A program made the translations under genes and the position numbers. Below the pieces are notes generated by a model, which worked only from the letters and a program-made list of their open reading frames with translations, had not been told where the DNA came from and ran no database searches. A stretch of DNA of 64,000 nucleotides. Origin: Enterococcus mundtii (lineage in GTDB: Bacteria > Bacillota > Bacilli > Lactobacillales > Enterococcaceae). The first letter of the stretch is position 1. Each line of letters starts with the position of its first letter. Positions 48,443 through 58,051 of the stretch are shown piece after piece. The DNA lies in contig NZ_PUAP01000018.1 of assembly GCF_002947535.1 (NCBI RefSeq), positions 1 to 64,000 on the forward strand, in the 5' to 3' direction.

Positions 48443-49822
48443 TTATTCGTCTCCTATCTCCGTCTCGGGAATCCAATTTGGTAAAAACTCTTCTTGTAAG
48501 AATGCGGTACTGTAATCACCAGCAATCACTGCAGGGTGACTGATCAGATCCATTTGGAATTCAGCATTCGTGATCACGCCATCTGTCACGATCTCGCTCA
48601 ATGCTCGTTGCATTTTCATCAACGCATCGAAACGTGTATCGCCATGTACGATGACCTTAGCAATCATTGAATCATAATAAGGCGGAATCGTGTAACCTGA
48701 ATAAACCGCACTGTCGACCCTTAATCCCATACCACCAGCTGGCAGCAACAAATTCTTGATTTTACCTGGCGAAGGAGCGAAATGAAATGCTGGATTTTCT
48801 GCATTGATCCGGCATTCGATCGCATGACCTTGGAAAATGATCTCTTCTTGTTGGATCTCTAATGGTCGTCCAGCCGCAACCTCGATTTGTTTTTTTACTA
48901 AATCGATATTTGTGACCATTTCAGTTACTGGATGCTCGACTTGGATGCGGGTGTTCATTTCCATAAAATAAAAATCACCGGATTCATCCATTAAAAATTC
49001 GATCGTTCCTGCATTTTCATAGTTCACTGCCTTTGCTGCTCTGACAGCTGCTGCACCTAAGTGATTTCGTTTTTCCTCAGAGATCACAACAGATGGTGAT
49101 TCTTCTAAGACTTTTTGATTATTCCGTTGTAAAGAACAATCACGTTCACCTAGATGCAGAACATGACCAAATTGATCACCTAAAATTTGCACTTCAATAT
49201 GTCTTGCGGGATAAATGATTTTTTCCAAATACATATCATCGTTACCAAAAGCAGCTGCTGCCTCTTGTTGGGCGGATGAAAAATGTTGTGGTAATTCTTC
49301 TTTTGACAAAACTTTGCGGATTCCTTTACCACCACCACCAGCAGCGGCTTTGAGCATCACTGGATAGCCGATTTTCTCTGCCACTTCCAGTGCTTCTTCA
49401 ACAGTCGATAGCACACCATCACTACCTGGGATCACAGGAACATCTGCTTGTTGCATCAACTGACGTGCGTTGATTTTATTCCCCATATCATCAATCGTTT
49501 TGCTTTTAGGTCCAATAAAGACGATATTACATTCTTCACACATCGAAGCAAATCGACTGTTCTCAGATAAGAATCCAAATCCAGGATGGATTGCTTCTGC
49601 TTTTGTAACGATGGCTGCACTTAGAACTGCTTGTACATTCAAATAGGAATCTGTTGCTCTTGCAGGACCGATGCAGACGGCTTCGTCTGCTAATTGTGTG
49701 TGTAATGCCTCCGCATCCGCTTCAGAATAGACCGCAACGGTTTGGATTCCAAGCTCACGGCAGGCACGAATGATCCGTACGGCTATTTCGCCGCGATTTG
49801 CTATCAAGACTTTTGAAAACAT
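48443..49822 (-). CDS. accC: Acetyl-CoA carboxylase, biotin carboxylase subunit
   Basis: 459 aa ATP-grasp enzyme that carboxylates biotin on AccB. The start [20 protein letters not shown], the glycine-rich [15 protein letters not shown] loop and the catalytic [14 protein letters not shown] are diagnostic. Operon position between fabZ and accD, gaps of 7 and 1-2 bases. Confidence 0.97.
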   Translation of the reverse strand: MFSKVLIANRGEIAVRIIRACRELGIQTVAVYSEADAEALHTQLADEAVCIGPARATDSYLNVQAVLSAAIVTKAEAIHPGFGFLSENSRFASMCEECNIVFIGPKSKTIDDMGNKINARQLMQQADVPVIPGSDGVLSTVEEALEVAEKIGYPVMLKAAAGGGGKGIRKVLSKEELPQHFSSAQQEAAAAFGNDDMYLEKIIYPARHIEVQILGDQFGHVLHLGERDCSLQRNNQKVLEESPSVVISEEKRNHLGAAAVRAAKAVNYENAGTIEFLMDESGDFYFMEMNTRIQVEHPVTEMVTNIDLVKKQIEVAAGRPLEIQQEEIIFQGHAIECRINAENPAFHFAPSPGKIKNLLLPAGGMGLRVDSAVYSGYTIPPYYDSMIAKVIVHGDTRFDALMKMQRALSEIVTDGVITNAEFQMDLISHPAVIAGDYSTAFLQEEFLPNWIPETEIGDE

Positions 49823-49829
49823 AACTCAC

Positions 49830-50249
49830 CTATCCAATCATAAAGGTTAATTCAGCTTCAGCAACTTTTTTGCCGTCCACTTTTGCAATTCCTTTGCCTA
49901 TTCCTGCAGAAGACTTGATTTTAGTGATTTCCACTTCTAATATCAACGTATCTCCAGGAGTCACTTTTTTACGAAACTTCGCTTTATCTAATCCGCCAAA
50001 GTAAGCCGTTTTTCCTTTGAACTGTTCCAATGATAATAGGGCCACTGCTCCTGCTTGGGCCATCGCTTCTACGATCAATACCCCCGGCATCACAGGTTCT
50101 TCTGGAAAATGTCCTTGGAAAAAAGGTTCATTGATCGTCACATTTTTTTTAGCAACGATCCGTTCGCCTTCGACGATTTCTTCCACTCGATCAATCAGCA
50201 ACAGCGGATAGCGATGAGGGATGATTTCTTTGATTTCTTGTATATTCAT
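49830..50249 (-). CDS. fabZ: 3-hydroxyacyl-ACP dehydratase FabZ
   Basis: 139 aa hot-dog fold dehydratase of the elongation cycle. Catalytic His in [16 protein letters not shown] and Glu in EAMAQAGAV. In enterococci a second dehydratase/isomerase (FabN) for unsaturated acids lies elsewhere; the one here fits plain FabZ. Confidence 0.95.
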   Translation of the reverse strand: MNIQEIKEIIPHRYPLLLIDRVEEIVEGERIVAKKNVTINEPFFQGHFPEEPVMPGVLIVEAMAQAGAVALLSLEQFKGKTAYFGGLDKAKFRKKVTPGDTLILEVEITKIKSSAGIGKGIAKVDGKKVAEAELTFMIG

Positions 50250-50268
50250 AGGTCTGGTTCTCCTTGGC

Positions 50269-50751
50269 TTAATTTGGTTGGATGATAAAGAGTGGTTGTC
50301 CGTATTCTACGACTTCTTCATTGTCGATCAAGATCGCAACGATCTCACCATCGACATCACTAGTTACTTCGTTCATCAATTTCATTGCTTCAATGATACA
50401 GATCACTTCACCCTTAGCGACTTTGTCTCCTACTTTTTTGAATGCTGGCTTGTCAGGAGACGGTTGTAGATAAACGATTCCAACGATTGGTGATTTCACT
50501 TCAGTCCCATCAATTGTCGGCGCAACTGCTTCTGGTTGAACAGCATGGCTTTCTTCTTTTGGTAAAGCCGGTACAACTTGTTGAGGTTGTGGTTCAGAAG
50601 CACTCGTTGTTGGTACTGTTTGTCCCATTCCCCGACTCATTTCATTTTTATTCATATATAATTCAAATTGTCCGTCTTTCAAGTCAAATTCTGTTAAAGT
50701 TGACTGATCAAATTGACTGACTAATTCTTTGATTTCATTGATCTTCAACAT
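50269..50751 (-). CDS. accB: Biotin carboxyl carrier protein
   Basis: 160 aa. A Pro/Ala/Gln-rich linker (about 50-85) leads to a C-terminal biotinyl domain with biotin attachment Lys in EAMKLMNEV. Its ATG overlaps the fabF stop by one base (TAATG), and the RBS GGAGG lies in the fabF 3' end. Confidence 0.95.
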   Translation of the reverse strand: MLKINEIKELVSQFDQSTLTEFDLKDGQFELYMNKNEMSRGMGQTVPTTSASEPQPQQVVPALPKEESHAVQPEAVAPTIDGTEVKSPIVGIVYLQPSPDKPAFKKVGDKVAKGEVICIIEAMKLMNEVTSDVDGEIVAILIDNEEVVEYGQPLFIIQPN

Positions 50752-51986
50752 TATTCCTCCCAGCGTTTCATACATAGTACAGCATTATGTCCACCAAATC
50801 CTAGTGAATTACTCATGGCATAAGACAGTTCAGCTGGTTTACTTTCATTGATCACAACGTTTAGATCGATTTCAGGATCTTGTTTTTCAACATTGATGTT
50901 TGGTGGGATAAACTGATGCTCTAACGCCATCAAAGTGGCAAGCGCCTCAATCCCACCTGCAGCACCTAATAAGTGTCCAGTCATTGATTTCGTACTGCTG
51001 ACATAGGTTTCTTTGAAAGAGTCTCCTAAAGCGATTTGGATCGCTTTAGCTTCTGCTTGGTCGTTTGCTGGTGTACTTGTTCCGTGTGCGTTGATATAGC
51101 CCACTTCTTTTGCATCGATCCCGGCTTCTTCCATCGCCAATTTCATTGCTTTTGACGCACCAGAACCATCTGGTGTTGGAGCTGTCATATGGTAAGCATC
51201 ACAATTTGAGCCGTAACCCACGACTTCACCATAAATTTTTGCGCCACGAGCTTGTGCATGTTCCAGTGATTCAAGGACTAATACTCCTGCCCCTTCTCCC
51301 ATGACAAAACCATTACGGCCTTCATCAAATGGCATCGAACCACGTTCAGGGTCTGTTGATGTTGATAAAGCAGTCAGTGCCGCAAATCCGGCGATCCCCA
51401 TCTCACAGATCGTTGCTTCTGTTCCACCTGCAAGGATGATATCGGAATAACCATGTTTAATGTTGCGGAATGCTTCCCCAATGGCATTCGTTCCACTAGC
51501 ACAAGCGGTCACGATCGACGTACAAATGCCTTTTGCACCTACACGCAACGCAATATTACCAGCTGCCATGTTAGCGATCGACATTGGAACGAACATTGGT
51601 GATACACGATTTGCTCCTTTGTCGTGCATACGGATGACTTGACTTTCGATGGTTGGTAAACCACCGATCCCCGAGCCAACGATAACGCCAAAACGGTCTT
51701 GGTTGATCGCTTCTTTTTCGATCCCACTCATCGTCAATGCTTCCATTGCAGCATAAATGCCGTAGATTGAAAACATATCCATACGTTTACTATCTTTTTT
51801 TACAAAGTATTTATCAAAAGGGAAGTCTTTTACTTCACCTGCTAAAGTGATCCCTGTGTCTGTTGCATCAAATTTTGTGATCGGTGCAATGCCATTTGTC
51901 CCAGCTTTTAAACTAGCTAAAAAACTATCTGCATCGTTACCGATCGGTGAAGTGACTCCATAACCTGTAATTACTACTCGATTCAT
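50751..51986 (-). CDS. fabF: Beta-ketoacyl-ACP synthase II
   Basis: 411 aa elongating condensing enzyme. Active Cys162 in TACASGTNAIG, His in NAHGTSTPAND and His in SMTGHLLGAAGG complete the Cys-His-His triad. Located between fabG and accB, as in streptococci. Confidence 0.97.
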   Translation of the reverse strand: MNRVVITGYGVTSPIGNDADSFLASLKAGTNGIAPITKFDATDTGITLAGEVKDFPFDKYFVKKDSKRMDMFSIYGIYAAMEALTMSGIEKEAINQDRFGVIVGSGIGGLPTIESQVIRMHDKGANRVSPMFVPMSIANMAAGNIALRVGAKGICTSIVTACASGTNAIGEAFRNIKHGYSDIILAGGTEATICEMGIAGFAALTALSTSTDPERGSMPFDEGRNGFVMGEGAGVLVLESLEHAQARGAKIYGEVVGYGSNCDAYHMTAPTPDGSGASKAMKLAMEEAGIDAKEVGYINAHGTSTPANDQAEAKAIQIALGDSFKETYVSSTKSMTGHLLGAAGGIEALATLMALEHQFIPPNINVEKQDPEIDLNVVINESKPAELSYAMSNSLGFGGHNAVLCMKRWEE

Positions 51987-51998
51987 AAATTTTCCTCC

Positions 51999-52736
51999 CT
52001 ATCCGTGCATGACCAATCCGCCGTCAACATTGATGACTTGACCTGTGATATACGAACTTTTCGCTAAGAACAATGCGGCTTCCGCAATATCTTCCACTTG
52101 GCCAAAACGTTGCATTGGAATTTGTTTTTCTGCTTGTTCTCTTACTTTTTCGGATAAAACATCTGTCATATCTGTAGTGACAAATCCCGGAGCAATCACA
52201 TTACATGTGATTCCTCGTGTAGCAACTTCTCTTGCCACAGATTTAGTAAAACCGACAACTCCTGCTTTACTTGCTGCATAATTGGCTTGACCCAAGTTAC
52301 CGATCAATCCTGAAACACTTGAAAGATTGATGATCGCGCCTTCTCTTTTTTTCATCATTTTTTTCAACACATGCTGTGTCATGTTGAAAGTTCCTGTTAA
52401 ATTGATATCCAAACATTTTTTGAAATCATCTGCATCCATACGTAAGACAAGTTTATCATTCGTAACTCCTGCATTATTGACCAAGATATCGACAGAGCCC
52501 AACTGCTGTTCTGCTTCTTTGATCATCTCTCCTGCTTTATCATAATCGGAGATGTCACCTGAGATCCCTACGCATTCAACCCCATGCGCTTTGATTGCAT
52601 TGATTTTTTCGGCTGGGATCTCTCCACGACCATTTAAGAAGATGTTTGCCCCTGCTTTGGCAAATGCTAAAGCGATCGCTTCACCAATTCCTCGTGTACT
52701 GCCTGTAATAAATACATTTTTTCCAGTTACGTCCAT
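51999..52736 (-). CDS. fabG: 3-oxoacyl-ACP reductase
   Basis: 245 aa short-chain dehydrogenase that reduces ketoacyl-ACP with NADPH. Cofactor motif TGSTRGIGEAIA, then NNAGVTND, catalytic Ser in SSVSGLIG and YxxxK in YAASKAG. Start 52736 has AGGAGG 6 bases upstream; 20 more in-frame codons upstream overlap fabD and are not conserved. Confidence 0.97.
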   Translation of the reverse strand: MDVTGKNVFITGSTRGIGEAIALAFAKAGANIFLNGRGEIPAEKINAIKAHGVECVGISGDISDYDKAGEMIKEAEQQLGSVDILVNNAGVTNDKLVLRMDADDFKKCLDINLTGTFNMTQHVLKKMMKKREGAIINLSSVSGLIGNLGQANYAASKAGVVGFTKSVAREVATRGITCNVIAPGFVTTDMTDVLSEKVREQAEKQIPMQRFGQVEDIAEAALFLAKSSYITGQVINVDGGLVMHG

Positions 52737-52746
52737 AACTTGCCTC

Positions 52747-53667
52747 CTATGACAATTGATTGATTGTTTCTTCAAATGTTTGTTGATTTTCCACACGTGC
52801 GACAGTGAGCGACTTGTCGATTTTTTTCATAAAGCCACTTAGTACTTTACCGGGCCCGACTTCGACCACTCGTTCGACCCCTAAATCTTTAAGCTTTTCA
52901 ATACTTTCGTAAAAACGAACAGGTTTCATCACTTGTTGTTCAAGTAAAACTGGGATTCTTTCTTTCGTCATGACCTCTGTCGTCGTATTACTGATCACTG
53001 GTATCTCAGGTTCTGAAAACTCTATCTTGCTAAGTTCTTCTGCTAACTGTTTAGCAGCAGGCTCTAAGATTGCTGTATGGAAAGGGCCACTTACATTTAG
53101 TGGGATCATTCGTTTGATCCCTTGTTCTTGTAATAGTGCCACCGCTTGATCCACTGCTTTTTCTTCGCCTCCGATGACGATTTGCTGAGGGGTATTGTAA
53201 TTTGCGGGGGAAACGATCCCCACTTCTTCCGCCTGCTTACAACAGCTCTCGATGACATCTACCGGTGCATTCATCACAGCTACCATTTTCCCACTACCGG
53301 TAGGGGCAGCGTCTGTCATAAACGTGCCTCTTTTTTCGACCAATGCGACTGCTTCACTAAAGGAGAGCGCACCACTGGCTACTAAAGCAGAATACTCACC
53401 TAAACTTAGGCCTAAAACGGCTTGAGGAGTGATCCCACGTTCTTTTAGCAAACGATAGAACGCAATGCTGACAGTCAAAATAGCTGGTTGCGTATAGATC
53501 GTTTGATCTAAACGATCATTTGTTGAAAAACAAAGTTCCGCCATATCATAGCCTAAGATCTGACTTGCTTCATCAAAGGTCTGTTTCACGATGGGTTCAT
53601 GGTAGAGGTCTTGACCCATTCCTTGGTATTGTGCGCCTTGTCCGCTAAATAAAAATGCTGTTTTCAT
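52747..53667 (-). CDS. fabD: Malonyl-CoA:ACP transacylase
   Basis: 306 aa. Loads malonate onto ACP. Opening FLFSGQGAQYQGMG, nucleophile motif GLSLGEYSAL (Ser) and Arg/His catalytic regions are present; the usual GHSLGE has Leu in place of His. Start at 53667, 6 bases after GGAGA. A terminator hairpin lies between it and acpP, so its expression may be partly separated from the upstream genes. Confidence 0.95.
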   Translation of the reverse strand: MKTAFLFSGQGAQYQGMGQDLYHEPIVKQTFDEASQILGYDMAELCFSTNDRLDQTIYTQPAILTVSIAFYRLLKERGITPQAVLGLSLGEYSALVASGALSFSEAVALVEKRGTFMTDAAPTGSGKMVAVMNAPVDVIESCCKQAEEVGIVSPANYNTPQQIVIGGEEKAVDQAVALLQEQGIKRMIPLNVSGPFHTAILEPAAKQLAEELSKIEFSEPEIPVISNTTTEVMTKERIPVLLEQQVMKPVRFYESIEKLKDLGVERVVEVGPGKVLSGFMKKIDKSLTVARVENQQTFEETINQLS

Positions 53668-53715
53668 CATAGTCTCCAATTTATATTTAGGATAGTTAGC
53701 TTTTTTGTTTCATTT

Positions 53716-53758
53716 AAAAAAAGGCTAAGACATTCCTTTTTCGGAAAATGTCCCAGCC
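53716..53758 (-). terminator. Intra-cluster terminator/attenuator between acpP and fabD
   Basis: On the minus strand arms GGCTGGGACATTTTCC/GGAATGTCTTAGCC (two imperfect pairs) surround a six-base loop, followed by seven T. It sits about 20 bases after the acpP stop and 49 before fabD, so readthrough would set the level of downstream fab/acc genes. Confidence 0.82.
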
Positions 53759-53777
53759 CCCAACCTAATCTTGATGA

Positions 53778-54002
53778 TTATGCAGTTTGTTTTTCAACAT
53801 AAGTGACTAAATCTTGAACTGTTTTGATGCCGTCTTCTGTTTCGATTTTCACATCAAATTCATCTTCGATCTCGTTGATGATTTGGAATAAATCCAAGCT
53901 ATCTGCTTCAAGATCTTCTTGGATGTTTGTCGTTAATTTGATTTCTTCTGCGTCTTTCCCTAATTCTTCTGCAATGATTTCTTGAATTTTTTCGAATACC
54001 AT
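53778..54002 (-). CDS. acpP: Acyl carrier protein
   Basis: 74 aa acidic helical protein with the phosphopantetheine attachment motif ADSLD (Ser about 37). Carries acyl chains through synthesis. Followed by a terminator hairpin, as ACP transcripts often are more abundant. Gap to fabH 48 bases. Confidence 0.96.
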   Translation of the reverse strand: MVFEKIQEIIAEELGKDAEEIKLTTNIQEDLEADSLDLFQIINEIEDEFDVKIETEDGIKTVQDLVTYVEKQTA

Positions 54003-54050
54003 ATGATAATTCCTCCGATATTGTTTCTTTTTTATATTTTTTTTATCAGT

Positions 54051-55013
54051 TTATAGTTCCATGAGGATACTTCCCCATGTCAATCCTCCACCATAACCTG
54101 TAAATACCACTTTTTGTTTTTGACCTAAAGTTATTTTTCCGCTCTCTATCGCTTCATCTAAAAGAATCGGGATGCTTGCTGCGGAAGTATTGCCATATTT
54201 ATCCATGTTCGTCAGAAACTGCTCCTGGGGGATTTTCACCTTGCGAGCAATCTTTTCGATGATTCGTAAGTTTGCTTGATGCAAAAGCAGATAATCAACA
54301 GGTGTGTCTTGAATGATTTCCTTGATGTTCATCGCGACGTCTCTAACAGCAAAGTCAAAAATATCCCGTCCAACCATTTTTAAATAGTAAGAACCTTCTG
54401 AATCTTTCGTGTACAAAGGCGAGCGATTTTGTAGATAACCAGAAGTAAGGGATTGCGCACGCGAACCATCTGCCGCTAGCGATTCTCTCAATAATTTTTG
54501 ATCTGATCCAGCTTCTAACAAGATGCCACCAGCTCCATCACCAAACAAGACAGCGGTTGAACGATCTGTCCAATCGATCAGTTTAGATAATGTTTCGCCA
54601 CCAATTACTAAGCCTTTCATTGAGCCACAACGAATCAGTTTCTCTGCTACACTTAAAGCATAAACAAAGCCTGAACATGCTGCGCTGATATCAAATGCGA
54701 TTGCTTTAGTTGCACCGATCCTTCCTTGAACTAAAGTTGCTACAGAAGGCGATGTATAATCAGGCGACATCGTAGCAACGAGAATAAAATCGAGTTCATT
54801 TGGATCAAGTGCTCTTTTCTTTAGTAATTTTTCGGCAACGAGGTAACACAAATCGGAAGTTTCCTGGTCGGTTACACAATGTCTCTCTTTGATTCCTGTA
54901 CGGGATGAAATCCATTCATCCGAAGTGTCCATCATTTTTGAGAGATCATCGTTTGTGATGATTTTTTTCGGTAAGATACTTGCCGTTGCTGTGATCGTTC
55001 CAAATTGTTCCAT
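54051..55013 (-). CDS. fabH: Beta-ketoacyl-ACP synthase III
   Basis: 320 aa initiating condensing enzyme that joins acetyl-CoA (or branched primers) to malonyl-ACP. Active Cys113 in AACSGFVYA, His in LLHQANLRI and Asn in YGNTSAASI. Length standard. Nine bases after fabT. Confidence 0.97.
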   Translation of the reverse strand: MEQFGTITATASILPKKIITNDDLSKMMDTSDEWISSRTGIKERHCVTDQETSDLCYLVAEKLLKKRALDPNELDFILVATMSPDYTSPSVATLVQGRIGATKAIAFDISAACSGFVYALSVAEKLIRCGSMKGLVIGGETLSKLIDWTDRSTAVLFGDGAGGILLEAGSDQKLLRESLAADGSRAQSLTSGYLQNRSPLYTKDSEGSYYLKMVGRDIFDFAVRDVAMNIKEIIQDTPVDYLLLHQANLRIIEKIARKVKIPQEQFLTNMDKYGNTSAASIPILLDEAIESGKITLGQKQKVVFTGYGGGLTWGSILMEL

Positions 55014-55022
55014 TAAACTTCC

Positions 55023-55463
55023 TCACTTGTAATCTCGCAAGAAATCATGCAAGTTTTTCAATGCAGACAGCAAAGCTTGTTGTTCGTCGGTAGCCATACC
55101 GTCCATGATGTTTTTGACCATTTCACGATGGAAATGCTGATGCACACGGTAAAGTAACTTACCTTTTTTGGTCAACCCCAGCTTCACCACTCGTCGGTCG
55201 TCTTCACTACGGATACGCTCAACGTAGCCTTTCCTAACTAACTTGTTGATAGCAGTGGTCAAGGTCCCAACAGTAATCGACAGTTCTTTGGCTACTTCTG
55301 AAGTTGTCTTTTTCTTGTACATACCGATTGCCTCGATCGTATGCATCTCTGTAATCGACAGATCTTTGAATTGTGACTTTTTTAATTCGGATTCTTCGAT
55401 CGTCAAAATATCATTGAAGACACTAACGAGATAATCATTTACTGTATTAAAATCAGGTTCCAT
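55023..55463 (-). CDS. fabT: FabT, MarR-family repressor of fatty acid synthesis
   Basis: 146 aa winged-helix regulator (DNA-binding region about 55-100: TTSEVAKELSITVGTLTTAINKLVRKG with wing RSEDDRRVV). In streptococci and enterococci FabT with acyl-ACP represses the fab cluster and itself. It is the first gene here, and palindromes TTTGATTATCAAA and a relative overlap its promoter. Start at 55463 is preceded by GGTGG; an in-frame TTG at 55514 lies inside the operator at the transcription start and is unlikely. Confidence 0.92.
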   Translation of the reverse strand: MEPDFNTVNDYLVSVFNDILTIEESELKKSQFKDLSITEMHTIEAIGMYKKKTTSEVAKELSITVGTLTTAINKLVRKGYVERIRSEDDRRVVKLGLTKKGKLLYRVHQHFHREMVKNIMDGMATDEQQALLSALKNLHDFLRDYK

Positions 55464-55486
55464 GTTCCACCATCCACTAAAATTAG

Positions 55487-55543
55487 TTTGATTATCAAAT
55501 CTTTTGATGTTCAAACTATATCTTAACTTTTTTCAAAATGCAA
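55487..55543 (-). promoter_or_regulatory. fabT promoter with two FabT-type operators
   Basis: Minus-strand -35 TTGCAT (55538-55543), 17-base spacer, -10 TATAGT (55515-55520). Overlapping the start site are TTTGATGTTCAAA (55503-55515) and, just downstream, the perfect palindrome TTTGATTATCAAA (55487-55499). Both fit the known FabT site. Autoregulation is inferred. Confidence 0.85.
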
Positions 55544-55660
55544 CCTTTTAACTAAATTTTTTTGCATTATTAATTTTTTTTAATTTTTCATTTTAAGAAA
55601 AATGCTTATATATCAACGTTTTATTTACTGAAAATTAAAATATAGATATAAAAAAAATAT

Positions 55661-55673
55661 TTTGATTATCAAA
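55661..55673. promoter_or_regulatory. Additional FabT-type palindrome
   Basis: A third TTTGATTATCAAA, identical to the first site, about 100 bases before the UvrC-like gene. It lies between the divergent genes and could bear on either. Confidence 0.65.
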
Positions 55674-55773
55674 GTATCTCCATAATTTATTTATAAAATA
55701 TGATAGCTTTTATTGTTCATTTTCGGAAATCTGTTATAATCTTTTTAATTCAATTTCAATTAGGGGAGCGCAT

Positions 55774-56730
55774 ATGCACTTAAAAGAGAAAGTAAAAAAC
55801 CTACCTTTGTTACCTGGTGTTTATTTGATGAAAAATAGCGAAGGTAAAATCATTTATGTAGGTAAAGCTAAAAATCTAAAAAATCGCGTAAGTACGTATT
55901 TTTATCAAAATAAACAACACTCGAAAAAAGTCTTGCGCTTGGTTCGTTCGATTGCTGATTTTGAGGTCGTTGTCGTTGATACAGAATTAGATGCTTTATT
56001 ATTAGAGTGTCAACTGATCCAACACTATCGCCCGATCTACAATCGTCGGATGAACTATTTTGACAACTATAACTATTTACATATTCAATCCGATGGTCTT
56101 TTTCTCACGAATATCCCTACTGCAAGAACTTATGGACCTTTTCGTCTTTATAAAAAAATGCCAAGTATTCTTCGCATTATTGAAGAAAACTATCAAATGC
56201 CATGGTTATCTGAAATCAGTCATTTAGCATTACAAGCCCAACTTCCAGAAATAAAAGATTGGACTTTTGAACAAAAGAAAAAAGAGATCCAAGGCTTATT
56301 ACAGGGAAGAAATAAGAAATTATTAGGCTATTTAAAAAAACGTCAGTTGCATTTTATTGAGCAGCTTAATTTTGAAAAGGCAGCTATTCTTCAAAGGGAT
56401 ATTGAATTGGTAACGTATTTTACTCATCGAATACAAGAACAAAAAAGATTTTTGCGAACACCGAGAATCACATTGAGCATGCCGTTAGCTAGCGATGAGA
56501 ACAAGATCAAACATTTCTTGGTTTCCTACGGTCAAGTAGCTGACACAACGATTACAGAGCCTGGACAAGCGCCTCATTTCTATTATGAAAAAGACAACAG
56601 GTTGTCACTCAAGCGACAACTGTCTCAGGAAGAAATCGATCCTGTTCAAATCTTGATCAGCTACCAACGTAAACTGGTAAAAGACGAACAACAATCAAAA
56701 AAAGAGTCTGGAATCCAACCAATTGGTTGA
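55774..56730 (+). CDS. Stand-alone UvrC-like GIY-YIG nuclease (Cho-like)
   Basis: 318 aa. The N-terminal GIY-YIG domain (about 12-95; GVYLMKNSEGKIIYVGKAKNLKNR) keeps Tyr, Arg and the metal Glu (LLLECQLI). It is followed by a region resembling UvrC up to the UVR motif LNFEKAAILQRDIEL near residue 205. It lacks the RNase H-like and helix-hairpin-helix half of true UvrC (about 600 aa). This is the domain content of Cho (UvrC homologue) making only the 3' incision. RBS AGGGGAGCG. The stop codon lies inside a long terminator palindrome. Confidence 0.82.
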   Translation: MHLKEKVKNLPLLPGVYLMKNSEGKIIYVGKAKNLKNRVSTYFYQNKQHSKKVLRLVRSIADFEVVVVDTELDALLLECQLIQHYRPIYNRRMNYFDNYNYLHIQSDGLFLTNIPTARTYGPFRLYKKMPSILRIIEENYQMPWLSEISHLALQAQLPEIKDWTFEQKKKEIQGLLQGRNKKLLGYLKKRQLHFIEQLNFEKAAILQRDIELVTYFTHRIQEQKRFLRTPRITLSMPLASDENKIKHFLVSYGQVADTTITEPGQAPHFYYEKDNRLSLKRQLSQEEIDPVQILISYQRKLVKDEQQSKKESGIQPIG

Positions 56731-56745
56731 ATCCCAGGCTCTTTT
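56698..56745. terminator. Terminator overlapping the end of the UvrC-like gene
   Basis: Near-perfect long palindrome with arms AAAAGAGTCTGGAATCCAACC and its partner, the top of the hairpin at AATT. T-runs on both strands. The UvrC-like stop codon is inside the hairpin. It also serves convergent ykuJ. Confidence 0.85.
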
Positions 56746-56760
56746 AGCTAGCTCGAAATC

Positions 56761-56991
56761 TTATTGAATCAAATCATAGATCTCCATCGCAACGATATCG
56801 ATATTGTCGAATTCGTATTGTTGATGTGTGTCTGTTTCAGTTAGTTCAAATGTTTCTGTCGCTTTATCATAAGTTACGGTACATTTTTCTACGCCCTCTT
56901 TTTCAAAGCGACGAACTTGCAGCTCATTGTCTGCTGATTCGACCATAGCCTCCAGTCGTTTAATGATTGCGACTAATTGTGAATGTGCCAT
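56761..56991 (-). CDS. ykuJ: YkuJ family protein (DUF1797)
   Basis: 76 aa small acidic protein. The N-terminal helix (LVAIIKRLEAMVES), strand KCTVTYDKATETFELTE and the end FDNIDIVAMEIYDLIQ match B. subtilis YkuJ. Function unknown. AGGAGG-type RBS before the ATG. Alone between convergent UvrC-like gene and the dehydrogenase on the same strand. Confidence 0.85.
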   Translation of the reverse strand: MAHSQLVAIIKRLEAMVESADNELQVRRFEKEGVEKCTVTYDKATETFELTETDTHQQYEFDNIDIVAMEIYDLIQ

Positions 56992-57076
56992 CGGAGGTCC
57001 TCCTTTTCTTAGTTCTGTTATATTGTATCAAAAGCATCGTCGACTTGCATTGATTTTCTCCAAAAAAACTAGTTTT

Positions 57077-57964
57077 TTAGGATTTTTTTTTCGGCTGTCT
57101 GCCATCTTCCCACCAAAGCTTGATCAATGCTTGCGTTCCATCGTTCTCAAAACCCTTTTCTGCTAGCTGTTCATATAGCTTTCGTGCTTCTTTTGTCGCT
57201 GGTAAGTTCAATCCTACTTTGTCTGCTTCTGCCAAAGCAATCTTTAAATCTTTGATGAAATGTTTGACAAAAAAACCGGGTGTATAATTCTCTTGTAAAA
57301 TACGTGGTGCATAGTTACTCAATGACCAATTCGCCGCACTGCCACCTGAAAGCGTCGCAATCACTTTTTCCAAGTCTAAATCAGCTTTCTGTGCATAAAC
57401 GATCATCTCTGTCATGCCAGTCATTGTACCGGCAATCATGATCTGGTTTGCCATTTTTGTGTGTTGCCCTTTTCCAGCTGATCCATGTAAGGTAAACGTT
57501 GTTCCAAACTCACGAAATAGTGGTAATACTTGCTCGTAAACATGCTCTTTTCCACCAACCATGATCGTTAAAGTCCCGTTTTTTGCACCTAGATCGCCTC
57601 CTGAGACAGGCGCATCTAAGGCTTCTGCTCCGAGCTCTTGTGCGCTCGCTGCAATTTTCTCTGCAAGTGTTGGGGTACTTGTCGTTAAATCAACGACTGT
57701 TTTCCCACTTAAGCCTGCTCGGAAAATGCCTTTCTCACCATAATAGATCTCTTCCACATCTTGAGGGTAGCCAACCATTGTAAAGACGACTTGGCTCGTC
57801 TCAGCTACTTCTTGTGGACTATCTGCCCATACTGCCCCTTCTTCTATAAGCGGTGCAGCTTTTGCTTTCGTGCGATTATAAACAGTCAGTTCATGACCAG
57901 CTTTTTGTAAATGACGAACAATTGCGCTTCCCATGACTCCTGTGCCGATAAAACCAATTTTCAT
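57077..57964 (-). CDS. Beta-hydroxyacid dehydrogenase family oxidoreductase
   Basis: 295 aa of the 3-hydroxyisobutyrate/6-phosphogluconate dehydrogenase-like family. N-terminal Rossmann motif GFIGTGVMG; substrate motif DAPVSGGDLGAKNGTL; catalytic Lys in GKGQHTKMANQ; the C-terminal helical domain ends in a Lys-rich tail. Substrate could be hydroxyisobutyrate, tartronate semialdehyde or another small beta-hydroxyacid. AGGAGG precedes the ATG. Confidence 0.86.
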   Translation of the reverse strand: MKIGFIGTGVMGSAIVRHLQKAGHELTVYNRTKAKAAPLIEEGAVWADSPQEVAETSQVVFTMVGYPQDVEEIYYGEKGIFRAGLSGKTVVDLTTSTPTLAEKIAASAQELGAEALDAPVSGGDLGAKNGTLTIMVGGKEHVYEQVLPLFREFGTTFTLHGSAGKGQHTKMANQIMIAGTMTGMTEMIVYAQKADLDLEKVIATLSGGSAANWSLSNYAPRILQENYTPGFFVKHFIKDLKIALAEADKVGLNLPATKEARKLYEQLAEKGFENDGTQALIKLWWEDGRQPKKKS

Positions 57965-57983
57965 CTTTTGTCCTCCTAAACGA

Positions 57984-58032
57984 TAAAATCCTTGTTTCTA
58001 TGCTAGTATACGCTAGAAACAAGGATTTTTTT
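57984..58032. terminator. Terminator after bgsB
   Basis: Perfect 15-base stem AAATCCTTGTTTCTA/TAGAAACAAGGATTT with a 13-base loop, T-runs both ways. It separates bgsB from the dehydrogenase gene. Confidence 0.85.
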
Positions 58033-58051
58033 AGGATTATTCACTGTTTTT

